Made by a program: the position numbers and the translations under genes. A stretch of 51,192 nt of DNA from Bacillus sp. FJAT-27251 (GTDB lineage Bacteria; Bacillota; Bacilli; Bacillales; Cytobacillaceae): assembly GCF_001273925.1 (NCBI RefSeq), contig NZ_LIGG01000001.1, positions 3,185,597 to 3,236,788 on the forward strand. Reading direction: 5' to 3'. Shown piece after piece: positions 26,587 through 35,107 of the stretch; position 1 is the stretch's first letter, and every line of letters starts with the position of its first letter. The notes beneath the pieces are model-generated. The model saw nothing but the letters and a program-made list of their open reading frames with translations. It was not told where the DNA came from and made no database searches.

Positions 26587-26740
26587 TCAATTGCTGTGCC
26601 GGGTCTCCGGCTTTTGGGAAACCCTAAAATATAATGGTTGCAATATGGTGAAATTCATGTTAATTTTAATTCATACTTAACCAATCGGAATAATTAAATT
26701 AAACATCCGTCCTTAAAAAAGGCGTTAGGAGGAAGTCATT

Positions 26741-27502
26741 ATGCACGAAAGATTCCCGGTGATTAGTGGAGCAGAGTCATTTTATATAGAAGGAAATGAA
26801 ACTGGTATATTGATTTCCCATGGGTTCCTGGGAACGCCCCAAAGTGTAAGGTTCCTCGGCGAAACGCTCGCCAATTACGGTTATACAGTTTCCGCTCCAA
26901 GGTTGAATGGCCACGGCACAAGCTATCTGGATATCGAGAAATGTACGGAGGAAGACTGGTTTGCCTCACTGGAAAATGCGTATGTAGACTTGACAAGGCG
27001 GTGCAAGACCATTTTCGTGATGGGCCAATCCATGGGTGGAGCATTAACTTTGTGGCTGGCCAGCAAGTATCGAGAAATTGACGGCATCATTTTAATCAAT
27101 ACAGCTTTAAGTCTTCCATCGTACGATTATTTAAGAAATGCCGCTTCCCCAAGGTACCTAGGGGAAGGGGAACCGGATATAAAGGCTGAGAGTGTATTTG
27201 AAATCACCTATGATAAAGTTCCATTAAAAGCGATCCATCAGCTGCAGAATATTATGGATAAGACCCCCGCTGTGCTGCCCAAGGTTGACTGCCCGGTGCT
27301 GGCAATCAAGTCGGCGGTCGACAATGTTGTTCCACCAAAAAACACCGACTATATTATGGGGAATATAAAATCAACTGAAAAGAAAATGATTGTGCTGCAG
27401 AACTCTTACCATGTTGCGAGCATGGACAATGACAAGGAGCAAATTGCCAAGGAAAGCCACATGTTCATGCAACAGCGGATTGCCCGGACATTGGAGATAT
27501 AG
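26741..27502 (+). CDS. carboxylesterase / monoacylglycerol lipase-like alpha/beta hydrolase
   Basis: A 253-residue cytoplasmic serine esterase. The oxyanion strand L-I-S-H-G-F-L-G-T-P is near 27-36, the nucleophile elbow G-Q-S-M-G-G near 94-99, an acid Asp in S-A-V-D-N-V-V-P near 193 and the His in N-S-Y-H-V-A-S-M-D near 223. The order and length match the Est30-type thermophilic Bacillus carboxylesterases (about 247 residues). AGGAGG lies before the ATG. Single gene, closed by a shared terminator. Confidence 0.88.
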   Translation: MHERFPVISGAESFYIEGNETGILISHGFLGTPQSVRFLGETLANYGYTVSAPRLNGHGTSYLDIEKCTEEDWFASLENAYVDLTRRCKTIFVMGQSMGGALTLWLASKYREIDGIILINTALSLPSYDYLRNAASPRYLGEGEPDIKAESVFEITYDKVPLKAIHQLQNIMDKTPAVLPKVDCPVLAIKSAVDNVVPPKNTDYIMGNIKSTEKKMIVLQNSYHVASMDNDKEQIAKESHMFMQQRIARTLEI

Positions 27503-27511
27503 GGAGAATTC

Positions 27512-27545
27512 AAAAAGAAGCAAGGCAGGTCGCTTGCTTCTTTTT
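27512..27545. terminator. bidirectional terminator
   Basis: A 13-bp perfect stem (27512-27524 with 27533-27545), A-rich before and T-rich after, lies between the convergent esterase and small hypothetical genes. Confidence 0.87.
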
Positions 27546-27549
27546 GCTG

Positions 27550-27897
27550 TTAATTCAATTTTATCGGTGTATTCAAATCATACGAATCACGGTAGGAGCG
27601 ATAGGAGACGAATGCTTCTCCATTTGCATAGCCATCCAGCTGCAAGATGCGCGACCCATTTGTTTCTAAATAAAAGTTTTCATTTCCAGCCTGCAGCTTG
27701 TAAAACGAATAGTGGATGCCAAGCAGTTCTTTCTTGCTGACTTGTGTGTCCGGATGGGTTCTGATGAAATCAGCCAGCTGCTGAACGGACACGGAAGGAA
27801 TATGCGCCAGCTGATAGTAGGTTTCCTTTAAGTTCGCTTTGACTTTGCTCACTGCAGTCATGGCTTTGTCTTTTAGTTTATTTTTGTTCTTGCCCAT
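27550..27897 (-). CDS. conserved hypothetical protein, 115 residues
   Basis: Not recognised. The product starts with a very basic, Lys-rich helix (M-G-K-N-K-N-K-L-K-D-K-A-M-T-A-V-S-K-V-K), followed by a mixed alpha/beta region with V-S-V-Q-Q-L-A-D-F-I-R-T-H and a C-terminal part rich in aromatic residues (H-Y-S-F-Y-K-L, V-S-Y-R-S-Y-R-D-S-Y). No membrane segment or signal peptide. GAGGAGTG precedes the ATG. It stands alone and shares a terminator with the esterase gene. The composition suggests a small soluble protein, possibly nucleic-acid or membrane-surface binding. Confidence 0.7.
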   Translation of the reverse strand: MGKNKNKLKDKAMTAVSKVKANLKETYYQLAHIPSVSVQQLADFIRTHPDTQVSKKELLGIHYSFYKLQAGNENFYLETNGSRILQLDGYANGEAFVSYRSYRDSYDLNTPIKLN

Positions 27898-28079
27898 TTG
27901 AACACTCCTCTGTTCTATGCTTATTAAGCATAATTCCCAAGAGTGGGGAGATTAAACGGAAAGCTTTATGATAAACATTGGGAGTCCATCCAACCTGATT
28001 TTTAATTTATAATGTATTTCTGCACAAAACATATTTTTAAAAGCAATTAACCTTTATTCTTTAGAAAATAATTGCATAA

Positions 28080-28118
28080 TAAAAACAAGTGCTCGAAGGA
28101 GCCCTTGTTTTTATTATG
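28080..28118 (-). terminator. intrinsic terminator of the two-gene regulator-like operon
   Basis: AAAAACAAG and CTTGTTTTT form the base of a stem, with GCTC/GAGC above one mismatch and a 4-base loop, directly after the stop at 28120 on the minus strand. Confidence 0.8.
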
Positions 28119-28119
28119 C

Positions 28120-28509
28120 CTATTTATTCTCTTTGTTATATTGATCCAGACCTTTTTTAAACAGCTCCAGGATAATATCATGCTGAGTTTTGCTCATCAC
28201 ATGATTCTTAATTTCGTTTAGTTCAGCTACCAATTCCGCATCCAAATGGAGGTTGACCGTCTTTCCTTTATCCTGTGGAATAATCTCGATAGTGCCATCT
28301 CTTTCTTTTAACATTCCATTTATCAGCATATCTTCATGAAACCATGATTTTTCGGGAATAAGGATGCGCTCGCCCTCGAAGAAGATCTCCGTCAAATCCT
28401 CCTTAAAGGAGATGTCGAGCATATTGTCCGCCTTTCTATTGGCTTCCCGGATATTACGTGCTTTTTCTTGGTTGGATACAGTGTTTGCCAGCTTGATTTT
28501 TGCCTTCAC
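28120..28509 (-). CDS. small protein with ribbon-helix-helix-like C-terminus
   Basis: A 129-residue protein of unknown role. Its last ~45 residues read like a ribbon-helix-helix DNA-binding unit: a strand K-T-V-N-L-H-L-D, a helix A-E-L-V-A-E-L-N-E-I-K, a turn, and a second helix T-Q-H-D-I-I-L-E-L-F-K-K-G-L. The N-terminal part is charged and contains no known motif. The GTG start overlaps the upstream stop by 4 bases (GTGA), so it is translated in tandem with the HTH-like gene. Could be a regulator or an antitoxin/partition-like protein; neither is shown. Confidence 0.65.
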   Translation of the reverse strand: MKAKIKLANTVSNQEKARNIREANRKADNMLDISFKEDLTEIFFEGERILIPEKSWFHEDMLINGMLKERDGTIEIIPQDKGKTVNLHLDAELVAELNEIKNHVMSKTQHDIILELFKKGLDQYNKENK

Positions 28510-29075
28510 GCTTTGTTCACATCCCCGGTAGCAAGTGTAAGTTCTCTCTCTTTTACATCCTTTAGCCTGTCTAAGGTACCTTCGACCTGCAGGTTATACC
28601 GAAACTCTCCCTTATCGAGCGAACTGCTGATGACAATTCCAATCATGGGCACCATTTCACGGTTCTTTACAAGCACCCTGTCGAGCACATCAAATTCTGG
28701 CTGCAAAAAACCTTTTTCATATAAAAAAGCAAAAGCTTGAGCTTTTGGGTATAAAAACCGCTTCTTTCCTTGCTTGGATTGCAGAGCCCAAAATTTTTCC
28801 TTCTCGTCAATCACTTCTCCCAAATACCCTTCGTCTGCCCATCTTTTGATCGTTGACATGTTTATTTTCTTGCCGACATTCCTCTCGATCAGATCAACAA
28901 TTTCCTTGGAGGAAACAAATTTTTCACGCTCTTTTTCCTGGACTATCAATGCCTCCATCTGCTTCATGCATTTTTTCAGTTCTTGCTGGTAGCCTTCTAT
29001 CTTCTTTTCTATTAATTTTATAGTGTTTTCCAGCTCTATCCTTTTCAAACTTTTCACTTCTTCCCTGATAGTCAT
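28506..29075 (-). CDS. coiled-coil plus MerR-like helix-turn-helix protein
   Basis: A 189-residue unknown. Residues 1-50 are a charged amphipathic helix likely to form a coiled coil (E-L-E-N-T-I-K-L-I-E-K-K-I-E-G-Y-Q-Q-E-L). Residues 53-120 resemble a MerR-type winged helix: V-S-S-K-E-I-V-D-L-I-E, then I-N-M-S-T-I-K-R-W-A-D-E-G-Y-L-G, then a wing with K-K-R-F-L-Y. The last part is beta-rich. ATG 29075 lacks a strong ribosome binding site; GTG 29057 with GGGAAG upstream is an alternative. It is the first gene of a two-gene unit. Confidence 0.65.
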   Translation of the reverse strand: MTIREEVKSLKRIELENTIKLIEKKIEGYQQELKKCMKQMEALIVQEKEREKFVSSKEIVDLIERNVGKKINMSTIKRWADEGYLGEVIDEKEKFWALQSKQGKKRFLYPKAQAFAFLYEKGFLQPEFDVLDRVLVKNREMVPMIGIVISSSLDKGEFRYNLQVEGTLDRLKDVKERELTLATGDVNKA

Positions 29076-29247
29076 TACTTATTCGATCTATCTATATTTT
29101 ACAATACATTCAGTTAAAAGATAAATTTAATAGATGAAAAGGCCACCAATATGTTTTTAATTCCTCAGGGCATATCGAGAGTAAGTTATGAATCAATTTA
29201 ATAAATTATGTTTTTGATTTTTATAAATATATAATAAAATGCAATCA

Positions 29248-29277
29248 ATTGTATTGACAACGACTTATTGATACAAT
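29248..29277. promoter_or_regulatory. inverted repeat on the pyrimidine-operon promoter (candidate operator)
   Basis: ATTGTAT (29248-29254) and ATACAAT (29271-29277) form a dyad with a 16-base spacer over the -35 and spacer of the promoter. The extended half-site (ATTGTATYRAYAA) recurs at 43014-43026 and 43168-43180. The regulator is unknown. Confidence 0.45.
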
Positions 29278-29282
29278 ACTAT
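29254..29282 (+). promoter_or_regulatory. sigma-A promoter of the pyrimidine catabolism operon
   Basis: TTGACA (29254-29259), 17 bases, TACTAT (29277-29282). The leader to the start at 29366 is about 75 bases. Confidence 0.7.
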
Positions 29283-29365
29283 TATTTTTAAGAATATTTT
29301 AAAAATTTAATCAACCCTTTCTAAAAAAAGAAAACGATTTTCAAATGCATAGGAGTGACAAAAAC

Positions 29366-30844
29366 ATGGCAATTTCCGAGAAGACAAAAGTTTATCAAAA
29401 CCTCATTGGGGAGAATTGGACCTTATCTTCTACCGGCAATACTTTTATCGTGAACAACCCTGCTGATACAAGAATGGAACTGGGCATTTGCCAGCAGTCC
29501 AGCGAACAGGATGTTCAGGAAGCCGTTGAGGAAGCGAAAAAAGCACTGATCACCTGGAAAACAGAAGCGGCACCGGAACGCGGGCAGTATATCCTGCGGG
29601 CAGCGTCTTATCTTGAAGAACGATCAGAAGAGTTTATCAAACAATTAATATTGGAAGTAGGAAAATCATATGCCGATGCAAAGGCAGAAGTAATCCGCTC
29701 TGTCAGGGCGATGAGATATCTCGCCGGTGAAGCAGAGCGCCTTACAGGAGAAACAATTCCATCCTGGGACAAAGAAATCATCGGCTATACGAAGAAAGAG
29801 GCCATCGGCGTTGTTGGCATCATTACTCCATGGAATGTACCGCTTGGCATCGCAGCTTGGAAAATTGCCACAGCCCTTACATGCGGATGCACCGTGATCT
29901 TCAAGCCATCCAGCCAAACGCCTCTGGTTAGTTCGTGGCTTGTGAAAGCGTATCGAGAAACAGGTTTACCGCCGGGTGTCTTAAACTTTGTGACCGGACC
30001 AGGTTCGGCCGTCGGTAACGCAATTGCCAACCATTCGGATATAAAGGCCATTTCATTTACAGGATCCAATGGAGTAGGTCTTGGCATTAACCAGCTGATT
30101 GCCAAACGGGGAGCGCGCTTCCAGGCGGAAATGGGCGGAAAAAATCCCTTCGTCGTACTGGAGGATGCCGATTTGGAGCTTGCCACTGACCATGCGATTG
30201 CTGGCGGTTTTGGAGAAAGCGGACAAAGATGTACCGCCACAAGCAGGATTATCGTGTTAAAAGACATTGCCGAAGAATTTATCTCACTGCTGAAACAGAA
30301 AGTAGAAAGCATGAAAGTCGGCAACCCGCTGCTAGAAGGCACCCAGATGGGGCCGGTGATCGACCAGGGCTCGATGGAAAGTGTATTGGAATATATCGAA
30401 ATTGCCAAAAAGGAAAACGGCATTTTAGTAACAGGCGGCAAAAGGCTGACAGAAGGAGACCTTGCGTTTGGTTACTTTGTCGCTCCCACAGTGTTCCGGA
30501 ATATCACACCTGACATGACGATTGCACAGGAAGAAATTTTTGGGCCTGTTATCGCTGTGATGATAGCCAAAGATTATGACCAGGCACTGGAATGGGCCAA
30601 TAACGTGGAATACGGTTTATCGTCAACGGTTTACACAAATGATCTGGAAAAAGCAATGAAGTTTGTGAACAGGATTGAAGCCGGTTTCACGCACGTCAAT
30701 ATGCCGACAACCTACAGCGAGCCTCAATTTCCGTTTGGCGGAATTAAAGGCACAGGCATTGGCGGCTTCAGGGAAGTCGGGAGCACGGCTGTTGATTTCT
30801 ATACAGAATATAAAACGGTCTATATTAAGCCGCACGGAAAATAA
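29366..30844 (+). CDS. NAD(P)-dependent aldehyde dehydrogenase of the pyrimidine cluster
   Basis: A 492-residue ALDH-superfamily enzyme that oxidises an aldehyde to the acid. The Rossmann site is I-T-P-W-N-V-P near 153-159, S-F-T-G-S near 230, the general-base Glu255 in Q-A-E-M-G-G-K-N and catalytic Cys289 in G-Q-R-C-T-A. It most resembles hydrolytic semialdehyde dehydrogenases rather than CoA-acylating MmsA, but that split was judged by eye. ATG 29366 has TAGGAGTG eight bases upstream; the in-frame ATG at 29345 overlaps it. As first gene of the operon it probably removes malonic or methylmalonic semialdehyde formed by the aminotransferase; that role is inferred. Confidence 0.85.
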   Translation: MAISEKTKVYQNLIGENWTLSSTGNTFIVNNPADTRMELGICQQSSEQDVQEAVEEAKKALITWKTEAAPERGQYILRAASYLEERSEEFIKQLILEVGKSYADAKAEVIRSVRAMRYLAGEAERLTGETIPSWDKEIIGYTKKEAIGVVGIITPWNVPLGIAAWKIATALTCGCTVIFKPSSQTPLVSSWLVKAYRETGLPPGVLNFVTGPGSAVGNAIANHSDIKAISFTGSNGVGLGINQLIAKRGARFQAEMGGKNPFVVLEDADLELATDHAIAGGFGESGQRCTATSRIIVLKDIAEEFISLLKQKVESMKVGNPLLEGTQMGPVIDQGSMESVLEYIEIAKKENGILVTGGKRLTEGDLAFGYFVAPTVFRNITPDMTIAQEEIFGPVIAVMIAKDYDQALEWANNVEYGLSSTVYTNDLEKAMKFVNRIEAGFTHVNMPTTYSEPQFPFGGIKGTGIGGFREVGSTAVDFYTEYKTVYIKPHGK

Positions 30845-30860
30845 GTGAGGAGGGTGAAAA

Positions 30861-32246
30861 ATGCATTTAAACCGCGTGAAGAATAAAAAAATTTCTATCG
30901 ATAATCTTAGGGTGAACTTCCAGGAAATTGAGCCGGCGTTGACCAATAAGGAGGCTGCAGAAGAGTCCAACCGGTGTCTTTACTGTTATGACGCTCCCTG
31001 TATCAAGGCGTGTCCGACAGGAATCAATATTCCATCTTTCATTAAAAAAATAGCATCAGGCAACCTGAAGGGATCCGCGAGAGTCATCATGGAAGCCAAT
31101 CCAGTGGGAGCGAGTTGTGCCCGCGTCTGTCCAACAGAAGAATTGTGCGAAGGAGCCTGTGTTCTGAATGATGCTTCACTGCCAATCATGATTGGCAATC
31201 TGCAGCGTCATGCTACCAACTGGGCGATTCACAATAATGCACAGTTGTTTAAAGCGGGAGAAGGCAACGGAAAAACTGTCGCCGTCATCGGCGGCGGTCC
31301 TGCAGGGCTTTCTGCAGCACGTGAATTGGCCCGCCTCGGATATGAAGTGACCATTTACGAAGCAAAGGAAAAAGCGGGCGGCCTGGATACATACGGAATT
31401 GTTTCCTTCCGTTTGCCTCAGGAAGTTTCACTTTGGGAAGTAGAGCAAGTCGAAAAGCTTGGCGTAAAAATCATTCTCAATACAATGGTCGGCAGAGACA
31501 TCCAGGCAGAGGAAATCATCGATCACTATGACGCTGTTGTTCTCGCGATCGGGATGTCAAAAGTTCCGATGCTTGGAATCGAAGGGGAAGACGCGGAAGG
31601 GGTGTATGACGCCATTGATTTCGTCGAAAGCACTAAAACACCGCCGCTTGACCACCAGTTCATTGGCAAAAAAATTGTCGTCATCGGGGCGGGAAATACC
31701 GCCATTGACGCGGCAACCTGTTCCGTACGTCTTGGCGCAGGCGATGTGAAGATGGTCTATCGCCGCACAGAGGCAGAGATGACGGCTTACGAGTTTGAAT
31801 ACGAATTTGCGAAGCAGGATGGCGTCGAGTTCAGATGGCTGACTCAGCCGACCAGAATCCTGAAGGATGAAAATGGAAAAGTGAGAGCGATGGAATGTGT
31901 GCGCATGCAGTTGGGGGAGCCTGATGACTCTGGCCGCCGCCGGCCGGTGCCTGTTCAAGGTTCTGAATTTACAATGGAAGTAGATGCGGTCATAAAAGCG
32001 ATTGGCCAGACGCGTTACATTCCTCTTATAGAGCAGTTCAGCCTTGAACACAACAGAGGGGTTGTGAAAATCGACCTGAATACACATCAAACGTCCAATC
32101 CTAAGGTATACGCTGCAGGCGATGTCATTTTTGGAGATGGCCAGGGAGACGCCATGGTCGTTACCGCTGCCCAGCAAGGAAAACTGACAGCCCACTCCAT
32201 TCATCAGCATCTGGTTGCCGGTGAGATCGCTTTGGAAAGTGTTTAA
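30861..32246 (+). CDS. preT: dihydropyrimidine dehydrogenase subunit PreT (NAD(P)-dependent, Fe-S flavoprotein)
   Basis: A 461-residue glutamate-synthase-small-subunit-like protein that feeds electrons from NAD(P)H to PreA for reduction of uracil/thymine. Fe-S ligands are C39, C42, C47, C51 and C86, C90, C96, C100. The FAD motif V-I-G-G-G-P-A-G is at 142-149 and the pyridine-nucleotide motif V-I-G-A-G-N-T-A near 274. AGGAGGG precedes the ATG, 16 bases after the ALDH stop. Together with the next gene it gives the two-protein PreTA layout known in enterobacteria. Confidence 0.92.
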   Translation: MHLNRVKNKKISIDNLRVNFQEIEPALTNKEAAEESNRCLYCYDAPCIKACPTGINIPSFIKKIASGNLKGSARVIMEANPVGASCARVCPTEELCEGACVLNDASLPIMIGNLQRHATNWAIHNNAQLFKAGEGNGKTVAVIGGGPAGLSAARELARLGYEVTIYEAKEKAGGLDTYGIVSFRLPQEVSLWEVEQVEKLGVKIILNTMVGRDIQAEEIIDHYDAVVLAIGMSKVPMLGIEGEDAEGVYDAIDFVESTKTPPLDHQFIGKKIVVIGAGNTAIDAATCSVRLGAGDVKMVYRRTEAEMTAYEFEYEFAKQDGVEFRWLTQPTRILKDENGKVRAMECVRMQLGEPDDSGRRRPVPVQGSEFTMEVDAVIKAIGQTRYIPLIEQFSLEHNRGVVKIDLNTHQTSNPKVYAAGDVIFGDGQGDAMVVTAAQQGKLTAHSIHQHLVAGEIALESV

Positions 32247-32277
32247 TAGAATCCTAATATAGGCAGGAGGAATTATC

Positions 32278-33546
32278 ATGGCAGACTTACGTGTAAACTT
32301 TGCTGGCATTCAGGCACCGAATCCATTTTGGCTGGCTTCTGCTCCGCCAACCAACTCGGGCTATCAAGTGCAAAGGGCATTTGAAGCAGGCTGGGGAGGA
32401 GCGGTCTGGAAAACCCTTGGAGATCCGATCCTGAATGTTTCATCCCGCTTTGCCGGAACAAGCTTTAACGGCCAGCGGGTTGCAGGCTTCAACAATATTG
32501 AACTGATCACCGACCGCCCTCTTGAGGTGAATCTAAAAGAAATATACGAAACGAAAAAGCGGTTCCCGAATCATGCCGTGATTGCTTCGGTTATGGTGGA
32601 GCCCCGGCAGGAAGCCTGGCATGAAATCATTAAAAAGGTGCAGGATGTCGGCGTTGATGGCTTCGAACTGAACTTCGGGTGCCCCCACGGAATGGCGGAG
32701 CGCGGCATGGGAGCGGCTTCCGGACAGGTTCCCGAGCTGGTTGAAAAACAGACATTTTGGGCGAAGGAAGTCGCAGAGGTACCGGTCATCGTCAAGCTGA
32801 CGCCTAATATTACCGATATTACCGCAACAGCCTATGCGGCTGTACAGGGCGGGGCTGATGCAATCTCCATGATCAACACGATCAATAGCCTGGCAGGCGT
32901 CGATCTTGATACATGGAAGACCTACCCGAATGTTGCAGGGAAGGGAGCGCATGGAGGCTATTGCGGTCCTGCAGTTAAGCCGATTGCCTTGAACATGGTG
33001 GCGGAATGTGCGCGCCATCCGGAAATCAATGTTCCTATCTCCGGCATGGGCGGAGTGTCCACCTGGAAAGACGCCGTTGAATTCATGCTGATGGGCGCGG
33101 GAAGCATCCAGGTCTGTACGGCGGCCATGCACCATGGTTTCAGCATTGTAGAAGATATGGTCGATGGATTGAACAACTATCTGGATGACAAAGGCATTGT
33201 GAACCTTGAGGGCATTATTGGAAAATCTGTCCCGAAATATTCCGATTGGGGCAATCTTGACTTGAATTATAAAGTAGTTGCTCGCATCAACAATGATGTT
33301 TGCATCAACTGCAACAAGTGCCATATCGCTTGTGAAGATACTTCGCACCAATGTATCGACATGCTGACGTCGCCAAACGGCAATGCCTATCTTGAAGTTC
33401 GTGAAGAAGATTGTGTAGGCTGCAACCTCTGTTCGATTGTCTGCCCGGTTGATGGCGCCATTGACATGATCGAAATCCCCAACGGTGAGCCGATGACGTG
33501 GAATGAACGCCAGCAAGCGATTAAACTGCCAGTCTGTAATTCTTAA
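32278..33546 (+). CDS. preA: dihydropyrimidine dehydrogenase catalytic subunit PreA
   Basis: A 422-residue catalytic subunit that reduces uracil or thymine to the 5,6-dihydro compound, the first step of reductive degradation. The FMN barrel (1-320) holds N-P-F-W-L-A-S-A-P, the active-site loop N-F-G-C-P-H-G-M and G-M-G-G-V-S-T. A C-terminal ferredoxin-type region has C-I-N-C-N-K-C-H-I-A-C and C-V-G-C-N-L-C-S-I-V-C-P, ligands for two [4Fe-4S] clusters. GCAGGAGGAA precedes the ATG. Same operon as PreT, 31 bases apart. Confidence 0.93.
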   Translation: MADLRVNFAGIQAPNPFWLASAPPTNSGYQVQRAFEAGWGGAVWKTLGDPILNVSSRFAGTSFNGQRVAGFNNIELITDRPLEVNLKEIYETKKRFPNHAVIASVMVEPRQEAWHEIIKKVQDVGVDGFELNFGCPHGMAERGMGAASGQVPELVEKQTFWAKEVAEVPVIVKLTPNITDITATAYAAVQGGADAISMINTINSLAGVDLDTWKTYPNVAGKGAHGGYCGPAVKPIALNMVAECARHPEINVPISGMGGVSTWKDAVEFMLMGAGSIQVCTAAMHHGFSIVEDMVDGLNNYLDDKGIVNLEGIIGKSVPKYSDWGNLDLNYKVVARINNDVCINCNKCHIACEDTSHQCIDMLTSPNGNAYLEVREEDCVGCNLCSIVCPVDGAIDMIEIPNGEPMTWNERQQAIKLPVCNS

Positions 33547-33563
33547 AAAGGAGGAGTTACCTT

Positions 33564-34979
33564 ATGAAAAAATTAATCAAAAATGGGACCGTTGTAACGG
33601 CGACCGACCAATACGAAGCCGATGTACTGATAGAGGATGGGAAGATTTCTGCTATCGGCCGAAACTTAAACGAGAATGTGGATGAAGTTATTGATGCCAA
33701 AGGGGCTTACCTTTTCCCTGGCGGCATCGACCCCCATACCCATCTTGACATGCCGTTCGGCGGATCCGTTACGTCAGATGATTTTGAATCAGGTACAATT
33801 GCTGCTGCCTTCGGCGGAACGACTACGGTTATCGACTTTTGCCTGACCGACAAAGGAGTGCCGCTGAAGAATTCCATCAAAACCTGGCATGACAAATCAA
33901 AAGACAAAGCCGTCATTGACTATGGCTTCCATCTGATGATTGGTGAAGTGAATGAGAACGTTCTGAAAGAGATTCCGCAAATCATTGAAGAAGACGGAAT
34001 TACTTCCTTCAAAGTGTTCATGGCCTATAAAAACGTCTTTCAGGCAGATGATGCGACATTGTTCCGTACGCTGTTGACAGCCAAGGAACATGGCGCACTG
34101 GTCATGGTCCATGCTGAAAACGGAGATGTCATCGACTATTTGGTGAACAAAGCATTGGCAGAAGGTAATACGGACCCGATCTATCATGCCTTAACAAGGC
34201 CGCCGGAAGTGGAAGGGGAAGCGACAGGCAGGGCTGCCCAGCTGACGGGGCTTGCTGATTCCCAGCTTTATGTAGTCCACGTATCCTGCGCTGCTGCCGT
34301 TGAAAAAATCGCCGAAGCCCGCCTGAAAGGCTACCAGGTGTTTGGGGAAACCTGTCCGCAATACCTTGTGCTTGACCAGTCTTATCTGGAAAAACCCGAC
34401 TTTGAAGGCGCCAAGTATGTCTGGTCTCCGCCTCTTCGTGAAAAATGGAATCAGGAAGTATTATGGAATGCCTTGAAAAACGGCCAGCTGCAGACGCTTG
34501 GCTCGGATCAATGCTCTTTCAATTTTAAAGGCCAGAAAGAGCTGGGCAGAGGGGATTTCACTAAAATTCCAAACGGCGGCCCGATTATTGAGGACCGTTT
34601 CAGCATTCTCTTCTCAGAGGGTGTGAAAAAAGGCCGCATTTCCATCAATCAGTTTGTTGATATCGTGTCCACCCGAATTGCCAAGCTTTTCGGTTTGTTC
34701 CCGCAAAAAGGAACGATTGCCGTTGGAAGCGATGCCGATATCGTCATTTTTGACCCAAATGCCGAAAGAACAATTTCCGCCGAAACGCATCACATGAATG
34801 TTGACTATAGTGCTTTTGAAGGAATGGAGATTGCCGGCGAACCGGTATCCGTTTTATCACGCGGTGAATTTGTCATCCGCGACAAGCAATTTGTTGGAAA
34901 ACCAGGCAAAGGCCAGTATTTGAAGCGGAAGCGCTTTGAAGGGTCTGAGGTGAAACCTGCGGCAACCATATTGCAATAA
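33564..34979 (+). CDS. hydA: dihydropyrimidinase
   Basis: A 471-residue amidohydrolase that opens dihydrouracil/dihydrothymine to the N-carbamoyl-beta-amino acid. Metal ligands: H58 and H60 in D-P-H-T-H, the carbamylated Lys149 in I-T-S-F-K-V-F, His in V-H-A-E-N and V-H-V-S-C, and Asp in L-G-S-D-Q. The length is that of bacterial D-hydantoinases/dihydropyrimidinases. AAGGAGGAG precedes the ATG, 17 bases after preA. It supplies the second step of the pathway. Confidence 0.93.
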   Translation: MKKLIKNGTVVTATDQYEADVLIEDGKISAIGRNLNENVDEVIDAKGAYLFPGGIDPHTHLDMPFGGSVTSDDFESGTIAAAFGGTTTVIDFCLTDKGVPLKNSIKTWHDKSKDKAVIDYGFHLMIGEVNENVLKEIPQIIEEDGITSFKVFMAYKNVFQADDATLFRTLLTAKEHGALVMVHAENGDVIDYLVNKALAEGNTDPIYHALTRPPEVEGEATGRAAQLTGLADSQLYVVHVSCAAAVEKIAEARLKGYQVFGETCPQYLVLDQSYLEKPDFEGAKYVWSPPLREKWNQEVLWNALKNGQLQTLGSDQCSFNFKGQKELGRGDFTKIPNGGPIIEDRFSILFSEGVKKGRISINQFVDIVSTRIAKLFGLFPQKGTIAVGSDADIVIFDPNAERTISAETHHMNVDYSAFEGMEIAGEPVSVLSRGEFVIRDKQFVGKPGKGQYLKRKRFEGSEVKPAATILQ

Positions 34980-35107
34980 CGTTTTTATCTGTTAGAAGGA
35001 AGGAAACCATTCCTTCCTTTTCTTAAAATATAAAGAAAGCAAGGGAGCCATAATTTTATACATCACTGCCAAATCCTAAACAGAGTCTATTAAGAAGGAG
35101 AAATGTG

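Noticed and set aside
29329-29344. cre-like sequence (GAAAACGATTTTC) before the aldehyde dehydrogenase gene
   Set aside because: It has two departures from the CcpA consensus including the TG, and one extra base in the right half, so it was not listed as a site.
32533-33516. 327-codon frame opposite preA on the minus strand
   Set aside because: It lies fully antisense to a well-supported gene, has a composition typical of a mirrored frame (many His/Arg/Asn) and no ribosome binding site.
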